Below, one piece after another: positions 18,552 through 26,544 of a DNA stretch of 64,000 bases. The DNA lies in the NCBI GenBank assembly GCA_946479515.1, contig CAMLGF010000009.1:20712-84711 (forward strand), given 5' to 3'. A model generated the notes under the pieces. That model was not told the origin of the DNA. It made no database searches and saw only the letters and a list, made by a program, of their open reading frames with translations. Source of the stretch: an uncultured Pseudomonadota bacterium. Its GTDB lineage: Bacteria; Pseudomonadota; Gammaproteobacteria; Steroidobacterales; Steroidobacteraceae. Numbering within the stretch: position 1 is the stretch's first letter; every line of letters begins with the position of its first letter. The position numbers and the translations under genes are program-made.

Positions 18552-19706
18552 TCAATCCGGCACCAAGCTCTGACGGTCGATGTTGCGCGCATCGGTGGTG
18601 CCCGTCAGCGCCATGCTGATCTCGAGTTCCTTGCGAATGATGTCCAGGGCGAGCGCGACACCGGCTTCGCCATCCGCGGCGAGGCCGTACAAAAAGGCCT
18701 TGCCGATGAGGCAGGCGCGCGCACCCAAGGCGAGGGCTTTCAATACGTCCTGGCCCGAGGTGATGCCGCCGTCCATGAGCACTTCGCAGCGCCCGGAGGC
18801 GGCGGCGACCACGGCGGGCAGCGCGGAAATGGTCGAGGTCGCGCTGTCGAGCTGACGGCCGCCGTGATTGGACACGACGATGGCGTCGACCCCCGCCGAC
18901 GTCGCGAGGCGGGCGTCGTCCGCATCGAGCACGCCTTTCACCAGCAGCTTGCCGGGCCAGCGCTCGCGCACCCAGGCGATGTCTTTCCAGGTGATGGCGG
19001 GGTTGAATTGCCGGCCGACCCATTCCGACAACGCGCCGATACCGTCCCTGGGGAAGAAGGCGGCCAGATTGCCGAGAGTCCGTCGCCGCCCTAACAACAC
19101 GCCGCCGAGCCAGCGCGGCCGGCGGACGATTTCCCAGGCATTGCGCGCGGTGAGTCGTGCAGGCACCGACAGGCCGTTCTTCGGATCGCGCCGTCGCAGC
19201 GCCTGCAGGGGCAGGTCCAGGGTCAACATCAACGCCGAACATCGTGCCTCGCGCGCCCGCAAGATCAGTGCCTCGTTGAAGCCGCGGTCGCGCATGAGAT
19301 ACAGCTGGAACCAGAATGTGCCTTCGACGGCCGCGCGAACGTCTTCGAGCGCGCAGATCGACATGGTGCTCAGGCAGAAGGGGATGCCGGCACGTTGCGC
19401 GGCGCGCGCCGCATGGATCTCCCCGTCGCGGTGGAAGAAGCCGGTGAGTCCGGTGGGCGCGAGCGCCACGGGCAGGTTCCAGTGCTCGCCGAGCACAGTC
19501 GTGCCCACGGACAGCCGCGATACGTCGACCATCACCCGTTGCCGCAGCCGAACGGCACGCAAGTCGTCGCGATTGCGGTGCCAGGTCAGCTCGTCATACG
19601 AGCCGCGATCGATGTAGTCGAACAGGGCGCGCGGAATGCGCCGGCGAGCGAGGGCTCGCAGGTCTTCGATGGAGTTGGAGTGGGGAAGGGGGGAAAATGG
19701 GGACAT
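18552..19706 (-). CDS. lldD: FMN-dependent alpha-hydroxy-acid dehydrogenase (L-lactate dehydrogenase type)
   Basis: A 384-residue FMN enzyme. The catalytic His281 and Arg284 are in VVSNHGGRQLD, Lys257 in LLVKGVL binds flavin, and PVALAPTGLTGFFHRDGE plus FWFQLYLMRDRG are typical of LldD. It oxidises L-lactate (or a related 2-hydroxy acid) to the keto acid and passes electrons to the respiratory chain. The start ATG at 19706 lies inside the left arm of the long inverted repeat at 19690-19802, so the first residues (MSPF) derive from the repeat. Mandelate or glycolate specificity cannot be excluded. Confidence 0.88.
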   Translation of the reverse strand: MSPFSPLPHSNSIEDLRALARRRIPRALFDYIDRGSYDELTWHRNRDDLRAVRLRQRVMVDVSRLSVGTTVLGEHWNLPVALAPTGLTGFFHRDGEIHAARAAQRAGIPFCLSTMSICALEDVRAAVEGTFWFQLYLMRDRGFNEALILRAREARCSALMLTLDLPLQALRRRDPKNGLSVPARLTARNAWEIVRRPRWLGGVLLGRRRTLGNLAAFFPRDGIGALSEWVGRQFNPAITWKDIAWVRERWPGKLLVKGVLDADDARLATSAGVDAIVVSNHGGRQLDSATSTISALPAVVAAASGRCEVLMDGGITSGQDVLKALALGARACLIGKAFLYGLAADGEAGVALALDIIRKELEISMALTGTTDARNIDRQSLVPD

Positions 19707-19802
19707 GCCTAATTTCCCTTGTCACATTCGACCGGTCGACGACAGAACCGAGCTGCTTCGCCGAATGTGACAAGGGAAATTAGGCATGTCCCCATTTTCC
19801 CC
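19690..19802. repeat. 41-bp perfect inverted repeat with 31-nt loop (REP/MITE-like)
   Basis: The left arm (19690-19730) and right arm (19762-19802) are exact reverse complements over 41 bp, including GGGGACATGCCTAATTTCCC. They are separated by a 31-nt loop. The right arm runs into a 35-nt all-pyrimidine tract (19795-19829), and the left arm is preceded by a purine tract. The element lies between the lldD start and the FAH hydrolase stop and contains no ORF of its own. Symmetry and sequence resemble elements mobilised by REP-associated tyrosine transposases, but that link is from memory and untested. Confidence 0.9.
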
Positions 19803-19827
19803 TCTCTCCCCCCTCTCCCCCTTCCCT

Positions 19828-20673
19828 CTAAGCCGCCGCGACCGCCTGTCGCTGCGTGCCGAGCTTCTCGATGCCCAGCTCCATGACATCGCCGGGATTC
19901 AGGAAAACGGGCTCGGGCTTGATACCCATTCCGACGCCCGGCGGAGTGCCGGTGGTGATGACATCACCGGGGTGCAGGCTCATGAACTGCGACAGATAGC
20001 TCACCAGGAATGCCGGCTTGAAAATCATCGTGCGCGTCGAGCCGTGCTGACGGCGCACGCCGTTGACGTCCAGCCACATCGACAGGTCCGCGGGATCGCC
20101 GACCTCATCGGCCGTCACCAGCCAGGGTCCGATCGGGCCGAAGGTGTCGCAACCCTTCCCCTTATCCCACTGCCCACCGCGTTCCAGCTGGAATGCCCGC
20201 TCGGACAGATCGTTGACGACGCAGTACCCGGCGATGTGCCGTGCTGCCTCGGCCTCGCTCACATAGCGAGTGACGCTGCCGATGACCACGCCGAGTTCGA
20301 CTTCCCAGTCCATCTTGGTGGAACCGCGCGGTTTCAGCACCGTGTCGTTCGGGCCGACGATGCAGCTCGTGGCCTTCATGAACACGATGGGCTCGGCCGG
20401 AATCTTCGCGCCGGTTTCCGCGGCATGATCGGCGTAATTCAGGCCGATGGCGATGAACTTGCCCACGGCGCCGACGCAGGGCCCGATGCGCTCGCCCGCG
20501 GGCAGGCGCGGCAGCGAGGCAGGATCGAGCGCGCGCAGCTTCGCCAGCGAGTCGGGCGACAGCGCCGCGCCGGCGACGTCGGGAATCACCCCGCCGAGGT
20601 CGGCGATGCCACCGTCGGCGAGCATCATGCCCGGGCGCTCCGCGCCCGCGGAACCAGCACGAATAAGTTTCAA
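19828..20673 (-). CDS. FAH-family 2,4-diketo-3-deoxy-sugar-acid hydrolase
   Basis: A 281-residue fumarylacetoacetase-fold hydrolase. The metal site is read from WEVELGVVIG (the E-x-E pair), and family segments are NYADHAAETGAKIP, YCVVNDLSERAFQ, GCDTFGPIGPWLVT and ITTGTPPGVGMG. Close relatives cleave 2,4-diketo-3-deoxy-L-fuconate or L-rhamnonate to pyruvate and L-lactate. The start is TTG 20673, fixed by a strong GGGAGG Shine-Dalgarno sequence 6 nt upstream. It follows the UxaA-type gene by 23 bp in the same operon. The exact substrate is an inference. Confidence 0.83.
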   Translation of the reverse strand: MKLIRAGSAGAERPGMMLADGGIADLGGVIPDVAGAALSPDSLAKLRALDPASLPRLPAGERIGPCVGAVGKFIAIGLNYADHAAETGAKIPAEPIVFMKATSCIVGPNDTVLKPRGSTKMDWEVELGVVIGSVTRYVSEAEAARHIAGYCVVNDLSERAFQLERGGQWDKGKGCDTFGPIGPWLVTADEVGDPADLSMWLDVNGVRRQHGSTRTMIFKPAFLVSYLSQFMSLHPGDVITTGTPPGVGMGIKPEPVFLNPGDVMELGIEKLGTQRQAVAAA

Positions 20674-20696
20674 TGAACCTCCCTCGTCGCGCCGCG

Positions 20697-21884
20697 TCAG
20701 GCCGCCGGCAGGCAGGCCGGCCCGATGGGCTCGAATTGCTTGTAAGTCAGGATGAATTCCTGGTGCCCCAGGGCTTCGGATTTCGACGGCTGCCCGGCGG
20801 CCACGCTCTTGACGAGGTCGAAGATCTCCCGGCCCACCTCGTCGAGCCCGGCGCCCCGCAGGATGCGACCCGCGTTGACGTCCATGTCCTCGGACATGCG
20901 CTCGTAGGTGTCCGGGTTGGCACACACCTTGATGACCGGCGAGATCGCCGAGCCCACCACCGAGCCGCGGCCGGTGGTGAAGAGGATGAGGTGCGAGCCG
21001 CAGGCGATCAGCTCGACGATCTCGGCGTTGTCGGAAATGTTGGGGAAGCCGAAGCGCGGTTCGCCATCGGGCACCACGTCGAGTAGATAGAGCCCGCCGC
21101 GCGGCGGTATGTCTCCCGGCTTGATCAACCCGCTGATGGGCGAGGAGCCGGACTTGGAGTAGGCACCCATCGACTTCTCCTCGAGCGTGGTCAAGCCGCC
21201 CTCGGCATTGCCGGGAGCGAAGCTGCCGTAACCCATGATCCGATAGTAGTTGGCCGCTTTCTCGACGCAGGCCTGGATTTCGCGTCCCAGCTCGGGCGTC
21301 ACGGCGCGCGAGGCCATGACGCGCTCGCAGCCGATCAGCTCGCCGGTTTCCTCGAAGATGCAGGCCGTACCGTTCTCGATGAGCCAGTCGAAGCAGCGGC
21401 CAACCGCGGGGTTGGCGGTGATGCCGCTGGTGCCATCCGAACCTCCGCACACGGTGCCGACCACCAGTTCGTCGAGCGCCATGGGCACGGGCGTCTGCCG
21501 GGCGATCTCGGCGCGCATCCTCGCCACTCGCTCCAGGCCGGCGTTCAGCGTGCGGGTGGTGCCGCCGGTCTGCTGGATGACGAGCAGGTCCACGGGACGG
21601 CCGCTGGCCGCGATCGTGCGGCGCAGCTCTTCGCGGTTGAAGCTCTCGCAGCCGAGCGAGATGAGCAGCACGGCTCCCACGTTGGGGTGCGTGCACAGGC
21701 GCTTCATCATCTCGAGCGCGTATTGGTTCGGATAGCAGCCGGGAAACCCGATCAGGTGCACGTCATCGGCGCCGGATTTCTGCACGATGAGCCGCGACAC
21801 ATGGTGCGCGCACTCGACGAGATAGGCGACGGCCACCACGTTGCGGATGCCCTTGCGGCCGTCTTTGCGGAGAAAGCCCTGCAT
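20697..21884 (-). CDS. UxaA-family dehydratase, large (C-terminal) subunit
   Basis: A 395-residue protein equal to the C-terminal domain of altronate/galactarate dehydratases. Recognisable parts are GFLRKDGRKGIRNVVAV, GFPGCYPNQYA, VVGTVCGGSDGTSGI, FEETGELIGCE and LILFTTGRGSVVGSAISPV. These enzymes use iron to dehydrate sugar acids. The SAF domain is encoded by the separate gene just upstream, with a 1-nt gap, so the two should form one enzyme. Sulfolactate sulfo-lyase SuyB is also a split UxaA relative and is the main alternative; the FAH hydrolase next door favours a sugar acid. Confidence 0.8.
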   Translation of the reverse strand: MQGFLRKDGRKGIRNVVAVAYLVECAHHVSRLIVQKSGADDVHLIGFPGCYPNQYALEMMKRLCTHPNVGAVLLISLGCESFNREELRRTIAASGRPVDLLVIQQTGGTTRTLNAGLERVARMRAEIARQTPVPMALDELVVGTVCGGSDGTSGITANPAVGRCFDWLIENGTACIFEETGELIGCERVMASRAVTPELGREIQACVEKAANYYRIMGYGSFAPGNAEGGLTTLEEKSMGAYSKSGSSPISGLIKPGDIPPRGGLYLLDVVPDGEPRFGFPNISDNAEIVELIACGSHLILFTTGRGSVVGSAISPVIKVCANPDTYERMSEDMDVNAGRILRGAGLDEVGREIFDLVKSVAAGQPSKSEALGHQEFILTYKQFEPIGPACLPAA

Positions 21885-21885
21885 T

Positions 21886-22221
21886 TCAGTGTCCGTCCGA
21901 CGCTTCGCGGGTGGTGGAGGGAAGATAGTCGCTTTTCAGGTTGTGCAGATGAACATGTTCGCCGCGCGATACGCGGCACTGCATCGAGCCGATGGGCGCG
22001 CCGTATTTGAGAACCTGGGATCCGGCGTCGATCGCCCGCCGGGCGAGCTTGTGTCCCAGTTCGACCGCCGCGGGGATGGTGAAGGAGTCGCCGTCGAGTT
22101 CGACCTGTTCGCCCGCGGCGATGTCGCGCCGTGCGACCACGATGTTGTCGTCCGGATGCAGCAGCAACAGCGGTGGCAACAAGCCGCCCTCGGGGTCATT
22201 GCGAGTCAAGTCCTGCTCCAT
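21886..22221 (-). CDS. UxaA-family dehydratase, small SAF-domain subunit
   Basis: A 111-residue protein consisting of the N-terminal SAF domain of UxaA-type dehydratases. LLLHPDDNIVVARRDIAAGE, ELGHKLARRAIDAG, QVLKYGAPIG and GEHVHLHNLKSDY match the usual domain from end to end. In single-chain relatives it precedes the catalytic domain, and here it precedes the large-subunit gene by 1 nt. ATG 22221 lies 11 bp after the mlaA stop in the same direction, so the cassette may be read from the bepA-mlaA promoter. Confidence 0.8.
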   Translation of the reverse strand: MEQDLTRNDPEGGLLPPLLLLHPDDNIVVARRDIAAGEQVELDGDSFTIPAAVELGHKLARRAIDAGSQVLKYGAPIGSMQCRVSRGEHVHLHNLKSDYLPSTTREASDGH

Positions 22222-22232
22222 GTCGGCATCGT

Positions 22233-23006
22233 CTATTGGGGTTGGGGCGGCGCGCCCGGATCCTCGGGCGCCGGCGCGGGCTCCTCGTTCAGCATCGATT
22301 CCTCGTCGAGCGGTTCGTCGGCGACGTCGCCGTCGCGCACCTTGAACTCGCGGCGCTGCAGCCAGGCGTTGCGCACGAACGCGTAGCGATCGAAGCTCTG
22401 ATCGAGCTCGTCGTCGAGGTCGAGCAGTCCGGCACGCAGATCGACGATCTCGACGGCCGTGATGAGATAGCGCGTGCTGTCGTCTTCGAGGTAGTGAGAC
22501 GGGTCGGTGAACACATCCGGTACACGGCCGGCGCCGTCGCGCACGGTTGTGGGGCCCAGCAAGGGCACCATGAGATAGGGGCCGGAGGACACTCCCCATT
22601 TGCCGAGCGTCTGGCCGAAATCCTCGTCGTTCTTGTCGAGACCGGCGTCCGTGGCCGGATCGAGCAGGCCGCCGAAGCCAAGCGTGGAATTGAGCAGGAA
22701 ACGCGCCGTGTCGTGGCCGGCGGCGGCCAGCTTGCCCTGCAGCGTGTCATTGACCAGCGTGGTCACGGTCTCGAGGTTGTCGAAGAAATTGCTGACGCCC
22801 GTCCGCAGGAAACGCGGCATGACCTTGACGTAGGCACGGGCCGTGGGGCGCAGGATGGCACGATCGAGCGCGTCATTGACCTTGAAGGAAGCCCGGTTGA
22901 ATCTTTCCCAGGGGTCGCGGGGATCGGGTTTGCCATTGCTCGAAGGGGGCAGGGACGCACAACCGGCCAGCACCATGCCGGCCGCCAGGAGAACCAGTTT
23001 TTTCAT
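22233..23006 (-). CDS. mlaA: outer-membrane lipoprotein MlaA (VacJ)
   Basis: A 257-residue lipoprotein with lipobox LAGC (Cys16). Core segments are DPWERFNRASFKVNDALDRA, FLLNSTLGFGGLLDPA and GVSSGPYLMVPLLGPTTVRD. MlaA sits with porins in the outer membrane and removes phospholipids from the outer leaflet, handing them to MlaC. A Pro/Glu-rich tail of about 30 residues follows the domain. Its ATG overlaps the bepA stop by 4 bp, and it is about 3.7 kb from mlaB, on the opposite strand. Confidence 0.95.
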   Translation of the reverse strand: MKKLVLLAAGMVLAGCASLPPSSNGKPDPRDPWERFNRASFKVNDALDRAILRPTARAYVKVMPRFLRTGVSNFFDNLETVTTLVNDTLQGKLAAAGHDTARFLLNSTLGFGGLLDPATDAGLDKNDEDFGQTLGKWGVSSGPYLMVPLLGPTTVRDGAGRVPDVFTDPSHYLEDDSTRYLITAVEIVDLRAGLLDLDDELDQSFDRYAFVRNAWLQRREFKVRDGDVADEPLDEESMLNEEPAPAPEDPGAPPQPQ

Positions 23007-24577
23007 CGGGAAATTGTACCAGCCCGGTTTGTGGTGGGACGGCGGCTTTGCTGTTCGGGCGGCTTGCGTTCCTGACGTTCCGCCTCGCGACGGCGCCGCC
23101 GGTCGGAGAACATGGCTTCGCGCACCTCGTCGAGCCGCGCCTGGAAGCGGCTGCGCTGCACGGCGGTGATGCCGGGAGCGGCGAGCGCCATCTCGAGCTG
23201 CGCCACCGACAGCGGCAGGTTGCCCGTGGCGATGTGGTACTCGCTCATGTAGTAAGCCGCGTCTCCGGTGTCGCCGGCGCTGCTGGCCGCCAGCGCGGTG
23301 AAGCGGATCTGCTCGGGCGTGGGCGCGACGTTGTTGAACAGATCCAGCAGGACGGCATGCGCGGTCTTGGCTTCGTCTGCCTTGAGCAGCGCTTCCGCGT
23401 AGCGCATGGTGAGCGGGATGTTGCGCGGCGAGAGCGCCAGCGCGCGCCGGAACGTGGCCAGCGCTTCGCTGCTATCGCCGGCGGCCATCTGCGCCGAGCC
23501 GAGTGTGGCCTGCAGCATGGGCACCTGCGGGTAGTCGCGCGCCAGCGCGATCAGGGAGTCCAGCGAGGCGCGTGCATTGCCCGCCTGGTAGCTAGCCAGC
23601 GCCTCGCCATAGAGATCGCCGGCGTTGGGAATGGTCTGGTAGCGGCGGCGGTCGGCGTAGTAGCGGCGCACGTTGTCTTCCGCCGGCGTTGCCAGCACCC
23701 GCAGGCGCTCGCGCGTCAGCATGTAGCTCACGGTTTCGGGCGAAGGCCGCAGGTCCTTGAATTGCGCGGCGCGCGAACGTGATTCGGCGATGCGATTGGT
23801 GGTCACCGGGTGCGACTGCAGGATCTCCGGAAGCGCGTCGCGACCGGCGGTGGTGATGGCAGTGCGCCTGCCGATGGTCTCGAAGAAATCCGGCATGCCG
23901 TATGGATCGAAACCCGCTGCGGCCAGGAAGCCCATGCCGACGCGGTCGGCTTCGTTCTCGTTGGCGCGCGTGAAATTGATCTGCTGCTGCATGGCCGCGC
24001 CCTGGGCCATGGCCACGCCGCCCATCGCCGCGTCACTCGAGCCGGTGGCCGCGCCCACCAGGATGGCCGCGAGAATGGCGGCCATGGTGGCGATGCTCTG
24101 CCGCCCCTGCGAGCGCACGCGCCGGGCGATGTGACGCTGCGTGACGTGCGCGATTTCGTGCGCCAGCACGCCGGCGAGCTGCGCCTCGTTGCGCGTGGCC
24201 AGCACCAGCCCGTAATTGACACCAATGAATCCGCCCGGCAGCGCGAAGGCATTGATGGTGTCGTCGCGCACGAAGAAGAAGGAGAAACGCTGACCCGAGT
24301 CGCCCGATGCCTGGGTGACCAGGCGCGACCCCAGCGCCTGGAGATATTCGGTCGCCTCGGGGTCCTCGATGATCTGGCCTTCGTCGCGCAGCTGGCGCAC
24401 GACCTGCAGGCCGATACGGTATTCGTCATCGAGTGACAGGGCGGAGGAGGCGGGACTGCCGATGTCCGGCAGGTCGTTGCCGGTATTCGCCTGCGCCAGG
24501 CCCTGGAGGGGCAGCAGCAGAGACAGGAAGACGACCAGTGTCTTGCGAAAGGCCTGTTTCAGTTGAAAAACGGACAT
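23003..24577 (-). CDS. bepA: periplasmic M48 metalloprotease/chaperone with TPRs (BepA/YfgC)
   Basis: A 524-residue protein with a signal peptide (cleavage near AQA, residues 28-30). An M48 zinc protease domain has HEIAH at 140-144 and the third ligand in NENEAD (about residue 207). The C-terminal half contains TPR-like helices with ALATFRRALALSPRN. BepA promotes LptD maturation or degrades stalled outer-membrane proteins. The final 40 residues are very Arg-rich, unlike E. coli BepA. It overlaps mlaA by 4 bp, so two envelope-maintenance genes are coupled. Confidence 0.93.
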   Translation of the reverse strand: MSVFQLKQAFRKTLVVFLSLLLPLQGLAQANTGNDLPDIGSPASSALSLDDEYRIGLQVVRQLRDEGQIIEDPEATEYLQALGSRLVTQASGDSGQRFSFFFVRDDTINAFALPGGFIGVNYGLVLATRNEAQLAGVLAHEIAHVTQRHIARRVRSQGRQSIATMAAILAAILVGAATGSSDAAMGGVAMAQGAAMQQQINFTRANENEADRVGMGFLAAAGFDPYGMPDFFETIGRRTAITTAGRDALPEILQSHPVTTNRIAESRSRAAQFKDLRPSPETVSYMLTRERLRVLATPAEDNVRRYYADRRRYQTIPNAGDLYGEALASYQAGNARASLDSLIALARDYPQVPMLQATLGSAQMAAGDSSEALATFRRALALSPRNIPLTMRYAEALLKADEAKTAHAVLLDLFNNVAPTPEQIRFTALAASSAGDTGDAAYYMSEYHIATGNLPLSVAQLEMALAAPGITAVQRSRFQARLDEVREAMFSDRRRRREAERQERKPPEQQSRRPTTNRAGTISR

Positions 24578-24631
24578 CTCGGGCTTGGACTCCGGGCGCG
24601 GCGTCTAGTTTCTTGCGCCAGGGACGTGGCC

Positions 24632-26083
24632 TCAGAGCGTATCAGAGGCGAAATCCGCCAACCTCGAGCGTTCGCCGCGTACCAGGGTGATGTGCCCGGC
24701 ATGGTCCCAGCCCCTGAACCGGTTGACCACGTAGGTGAGGCCCGACGTGGTCTCCGTGAGATAGGGGGTGTCGATCTGCGCGATATTGCCCAGACAGACG
24801 ATTTTGGTTCCCGGCCCGGCGCGGGTCACCAGAGCCTTCATCTGCTTGGGCGTGAGGTTCTGGGCCTCGTCGAGGATCACGAAGCGGTTGAGGAAGGTTC
24901 GGCCGCGCATGAAATTCAGCGAGCGGATCTTGATGCGATTGCGCAGCAGGTCGTTGGTGGCGCCACGGCCCCAGCTGCCGCCTTCGCTGCTCTGCGTGAG
25001 CACCTCGAGATTGTCCATGAGCGCGCCCATCCACGGTTCCATCTTTTCCTCTTCGGTGCCGGGTAGGAAGCCGATGTCCTCGCCCAGCGGGATGGTCACG
25101 CGGGTCATGATGATCTCCGCGAAACGGTTCGCCTCCAGGGTCTGCATGAGACCGGCGGCCAGCGTCAGCAGCGTCTTGCCGGTGCCGGCCGGGCCCAGGA
25201 TGGTGACGAAGTCGATTTCCGGATCGAGCAGCAGGTTGAGGGCGAAGTTCTGCTCGCGGTTGCGCGCCATCACGCCCCAGACGCTGTGTCGTTCGCCGCG
25301 GTAGTCGCGCGCCAGCTCCAGCGTCGCCGTGCCGCCTTCGATGCGCCGAACGATGGCTTCGATCCCGGACTCGCCGGTCTCGTGCACGAATTGGTTCACG
25401 TGCAGTTCGGCAACGATCGGGCCGGTGACCTGGTAGTAGGTACGCTCGGCTTCTTTCCAGGACTTGATGTCCTTGCCCGCCTTTTCCCAGAAGTCGGCGG
25501 GCAGGGCGCTGAGGCCGGTGTACAGCACATCGGCGTCTTCGATGGTCTTGTCGCTGTAGTAATCCTCGGCGTGCACGCCGACCACGGCGGCCTTGATGCG
25601 CAGGTTGATGTCCTTCGAGACCAGCGTGACACGCGCCTCGTGATGCAACGCCTGCAGCGCCAGGGTCATGGCGAGGATGGCATTGTCCACGCCGTGGCCG
25701 GGCAGGTAGTCGGGCAGCGCCGAGGTGAGCTGGCGGGTCTGGAAGAACAGGCGGCCGGGCGGGCGCGCGTTCTTGTCGGCCTGCCGGCCGCCGTTCGCGC
25801 CGAACAGATTCTCCAGCGGCAGCCCCGCGTCGATCTGATCTTTGGTGGCGTCGCGCATCAGGTCGTCGAGGAAACGGCTCACCTGGCGTACGTTGCGCGA
25901 CGCTTCCGACAGGCCTTTTTTGTTGGCGTCGAGCTCCTCGAGCACCACCATGGGTAGATAGACGTCGTGCTCCTGGAAGCGGAAGATGGACGTGGGATCG
26001 TGCATGAGCACGTTGGTGTCGAGCACGAACAGGCGCCGCTGCTCACGTGGCGGCTTGCCGCCGGTGCGTCGCGCGGAATTCAC
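24632..26083 (-). CDS. PhoH-like ATPase with N-terminal PIN domain
   Basis: A 483-residue protein (YlaK/PhoH2 type). The PIN ribonuclease-like domain begins LFVLDTNVLMHDP with its acidic residues (Asp22 and later GVDNAIL). The PhoH ATPase domain has Walker A GPAGTGKT, the TRVTIPLGEDIGFLPG segment, and Walker B VILDEAQNLTP. PhoH2 proteins are RNA-unwinding ribonucleases in studied relatives. The start is GTG 26083, overlapping the bcp stop as GTGA; a longer N-terminus is less likely given that overlap. Confidence 0.9.
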   Translation of the reverse strand: MNSARRTGGKPPREQRRLFVLDTNVLMHDPTSIFRFQEHDVYLPMVVLEELDANKKGLSEASRNVRQVSRFLDDLMRDATKDQIDAGLPLENLFGANGGRQADKNARPPGRLFFQTRQLTSALPDYLPGHGVDNAILAMTLALQALHHEARVTLVSKDINLRIKAAVVGVHAEDYYSDKTIEDADVLYTGLSALPADFWEKAGKDIKSWKEAERTYYQVTGPIVAELHVNQFVHETGESGIEAIVRRIEGGTATLELARDYRGERHSVWGVMARNREQNFALNLLLDPEIDFVTILGPAGTGKTLLTLAAGLMQTLEANRFAEIIMTRVTIPLGEDIGFLPGTEEEKMEPWMGALMDNLEVLTQSSEGGSWGRGATNDLLRNRIKIRSLNFMRGRTFLNRFVILDEAQNLTPKQMKALVTRAGPGTKIVCLGNIAQIDTPYLTETTSGLTYVVNRFRGWDHAGHITLVRGERSRLADFASDTL

Positions 26084-26544
26084 AGCGCCCTGGCCGCCGC
26101 CAGCACTTCGGCGGCGTGGCCTTGCACGCGCACCTTGCGCCACTCACGCGCCAGCTTGCCGGCATCGTCGAACAGAAACGTACTGCGCTCGATTCCCATG
26201 AACTTCCTTCCGTACAAGGACTTCTCGCGGATCACGTCGAACAGCCGGCAGACCTTCTCGTCCTCGTCCGACAGCAGCTCGAACGGGAAATTCTCCCGCG
26301 CCCGGAATTTCGCCTGCCGATCGCAGCTGTCCTTGGAGATGCCGAGCACCGCGGTCTTGGCGCGCCGGAAGGCCGCATGCAGGTCGCGAAAATCCTGCCC
26401 TTCGAGGGTGCAGCCCGGGGTCATGGCCTTGGGATAGAAGAAGAGCACGAGCTTCGTGCCCTTGATGTCGGCCGTCTTCCAGACACTGCCGTCGGATCGC
26501 GGCAGGCTGAAAGCTGGAAGCTTCTTGCCCGGCTCGACTGTCAA
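26080..26544 (-). CDS. bcp: peroxiredoxin of the Bcp/PrxQ family
   Basis: A 154-residue thiol peroxidase. The peroxidatic Cys45 is in YPKAMTPGCTLEGQDF, exactly at the E. coli Bcp position, but the usual resolving Cys50 is replaced by Gln50. Cys74 (KDSCDRQ) and Cys99 (KVCRLF) remain as possible partners. The start is TTG 26544, overlapping the gcvR stop as TTGA; no ATG or GTG is available at a sensible place. The gcvR-bcp-phoH order with two 4-bp overlaps indicates one operon. Confidence 0.92.
   Translation of the reverse strand: MTVEPGKKLPAFSLPRSDGSVWKTADIKGTKLVLFFYPKAMTPGCTLEGQDFRDLHAAFRRAKTAVLGISKDSCDRQAKFRARENFPFELLSDEDEKVCRLFDVIREKSLYGRKFMGIERSTFLFDDAGKLAREWRKVRVQGHAAEVLAAARAL

Noticed and set aside
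19795..19829. Pyrimidine tract as a rho-independent terminator
   Set aside because: It is C-rich on the plus strand and the adjacent stem is a much longer repeat arm, so it does not have terminator architecture.
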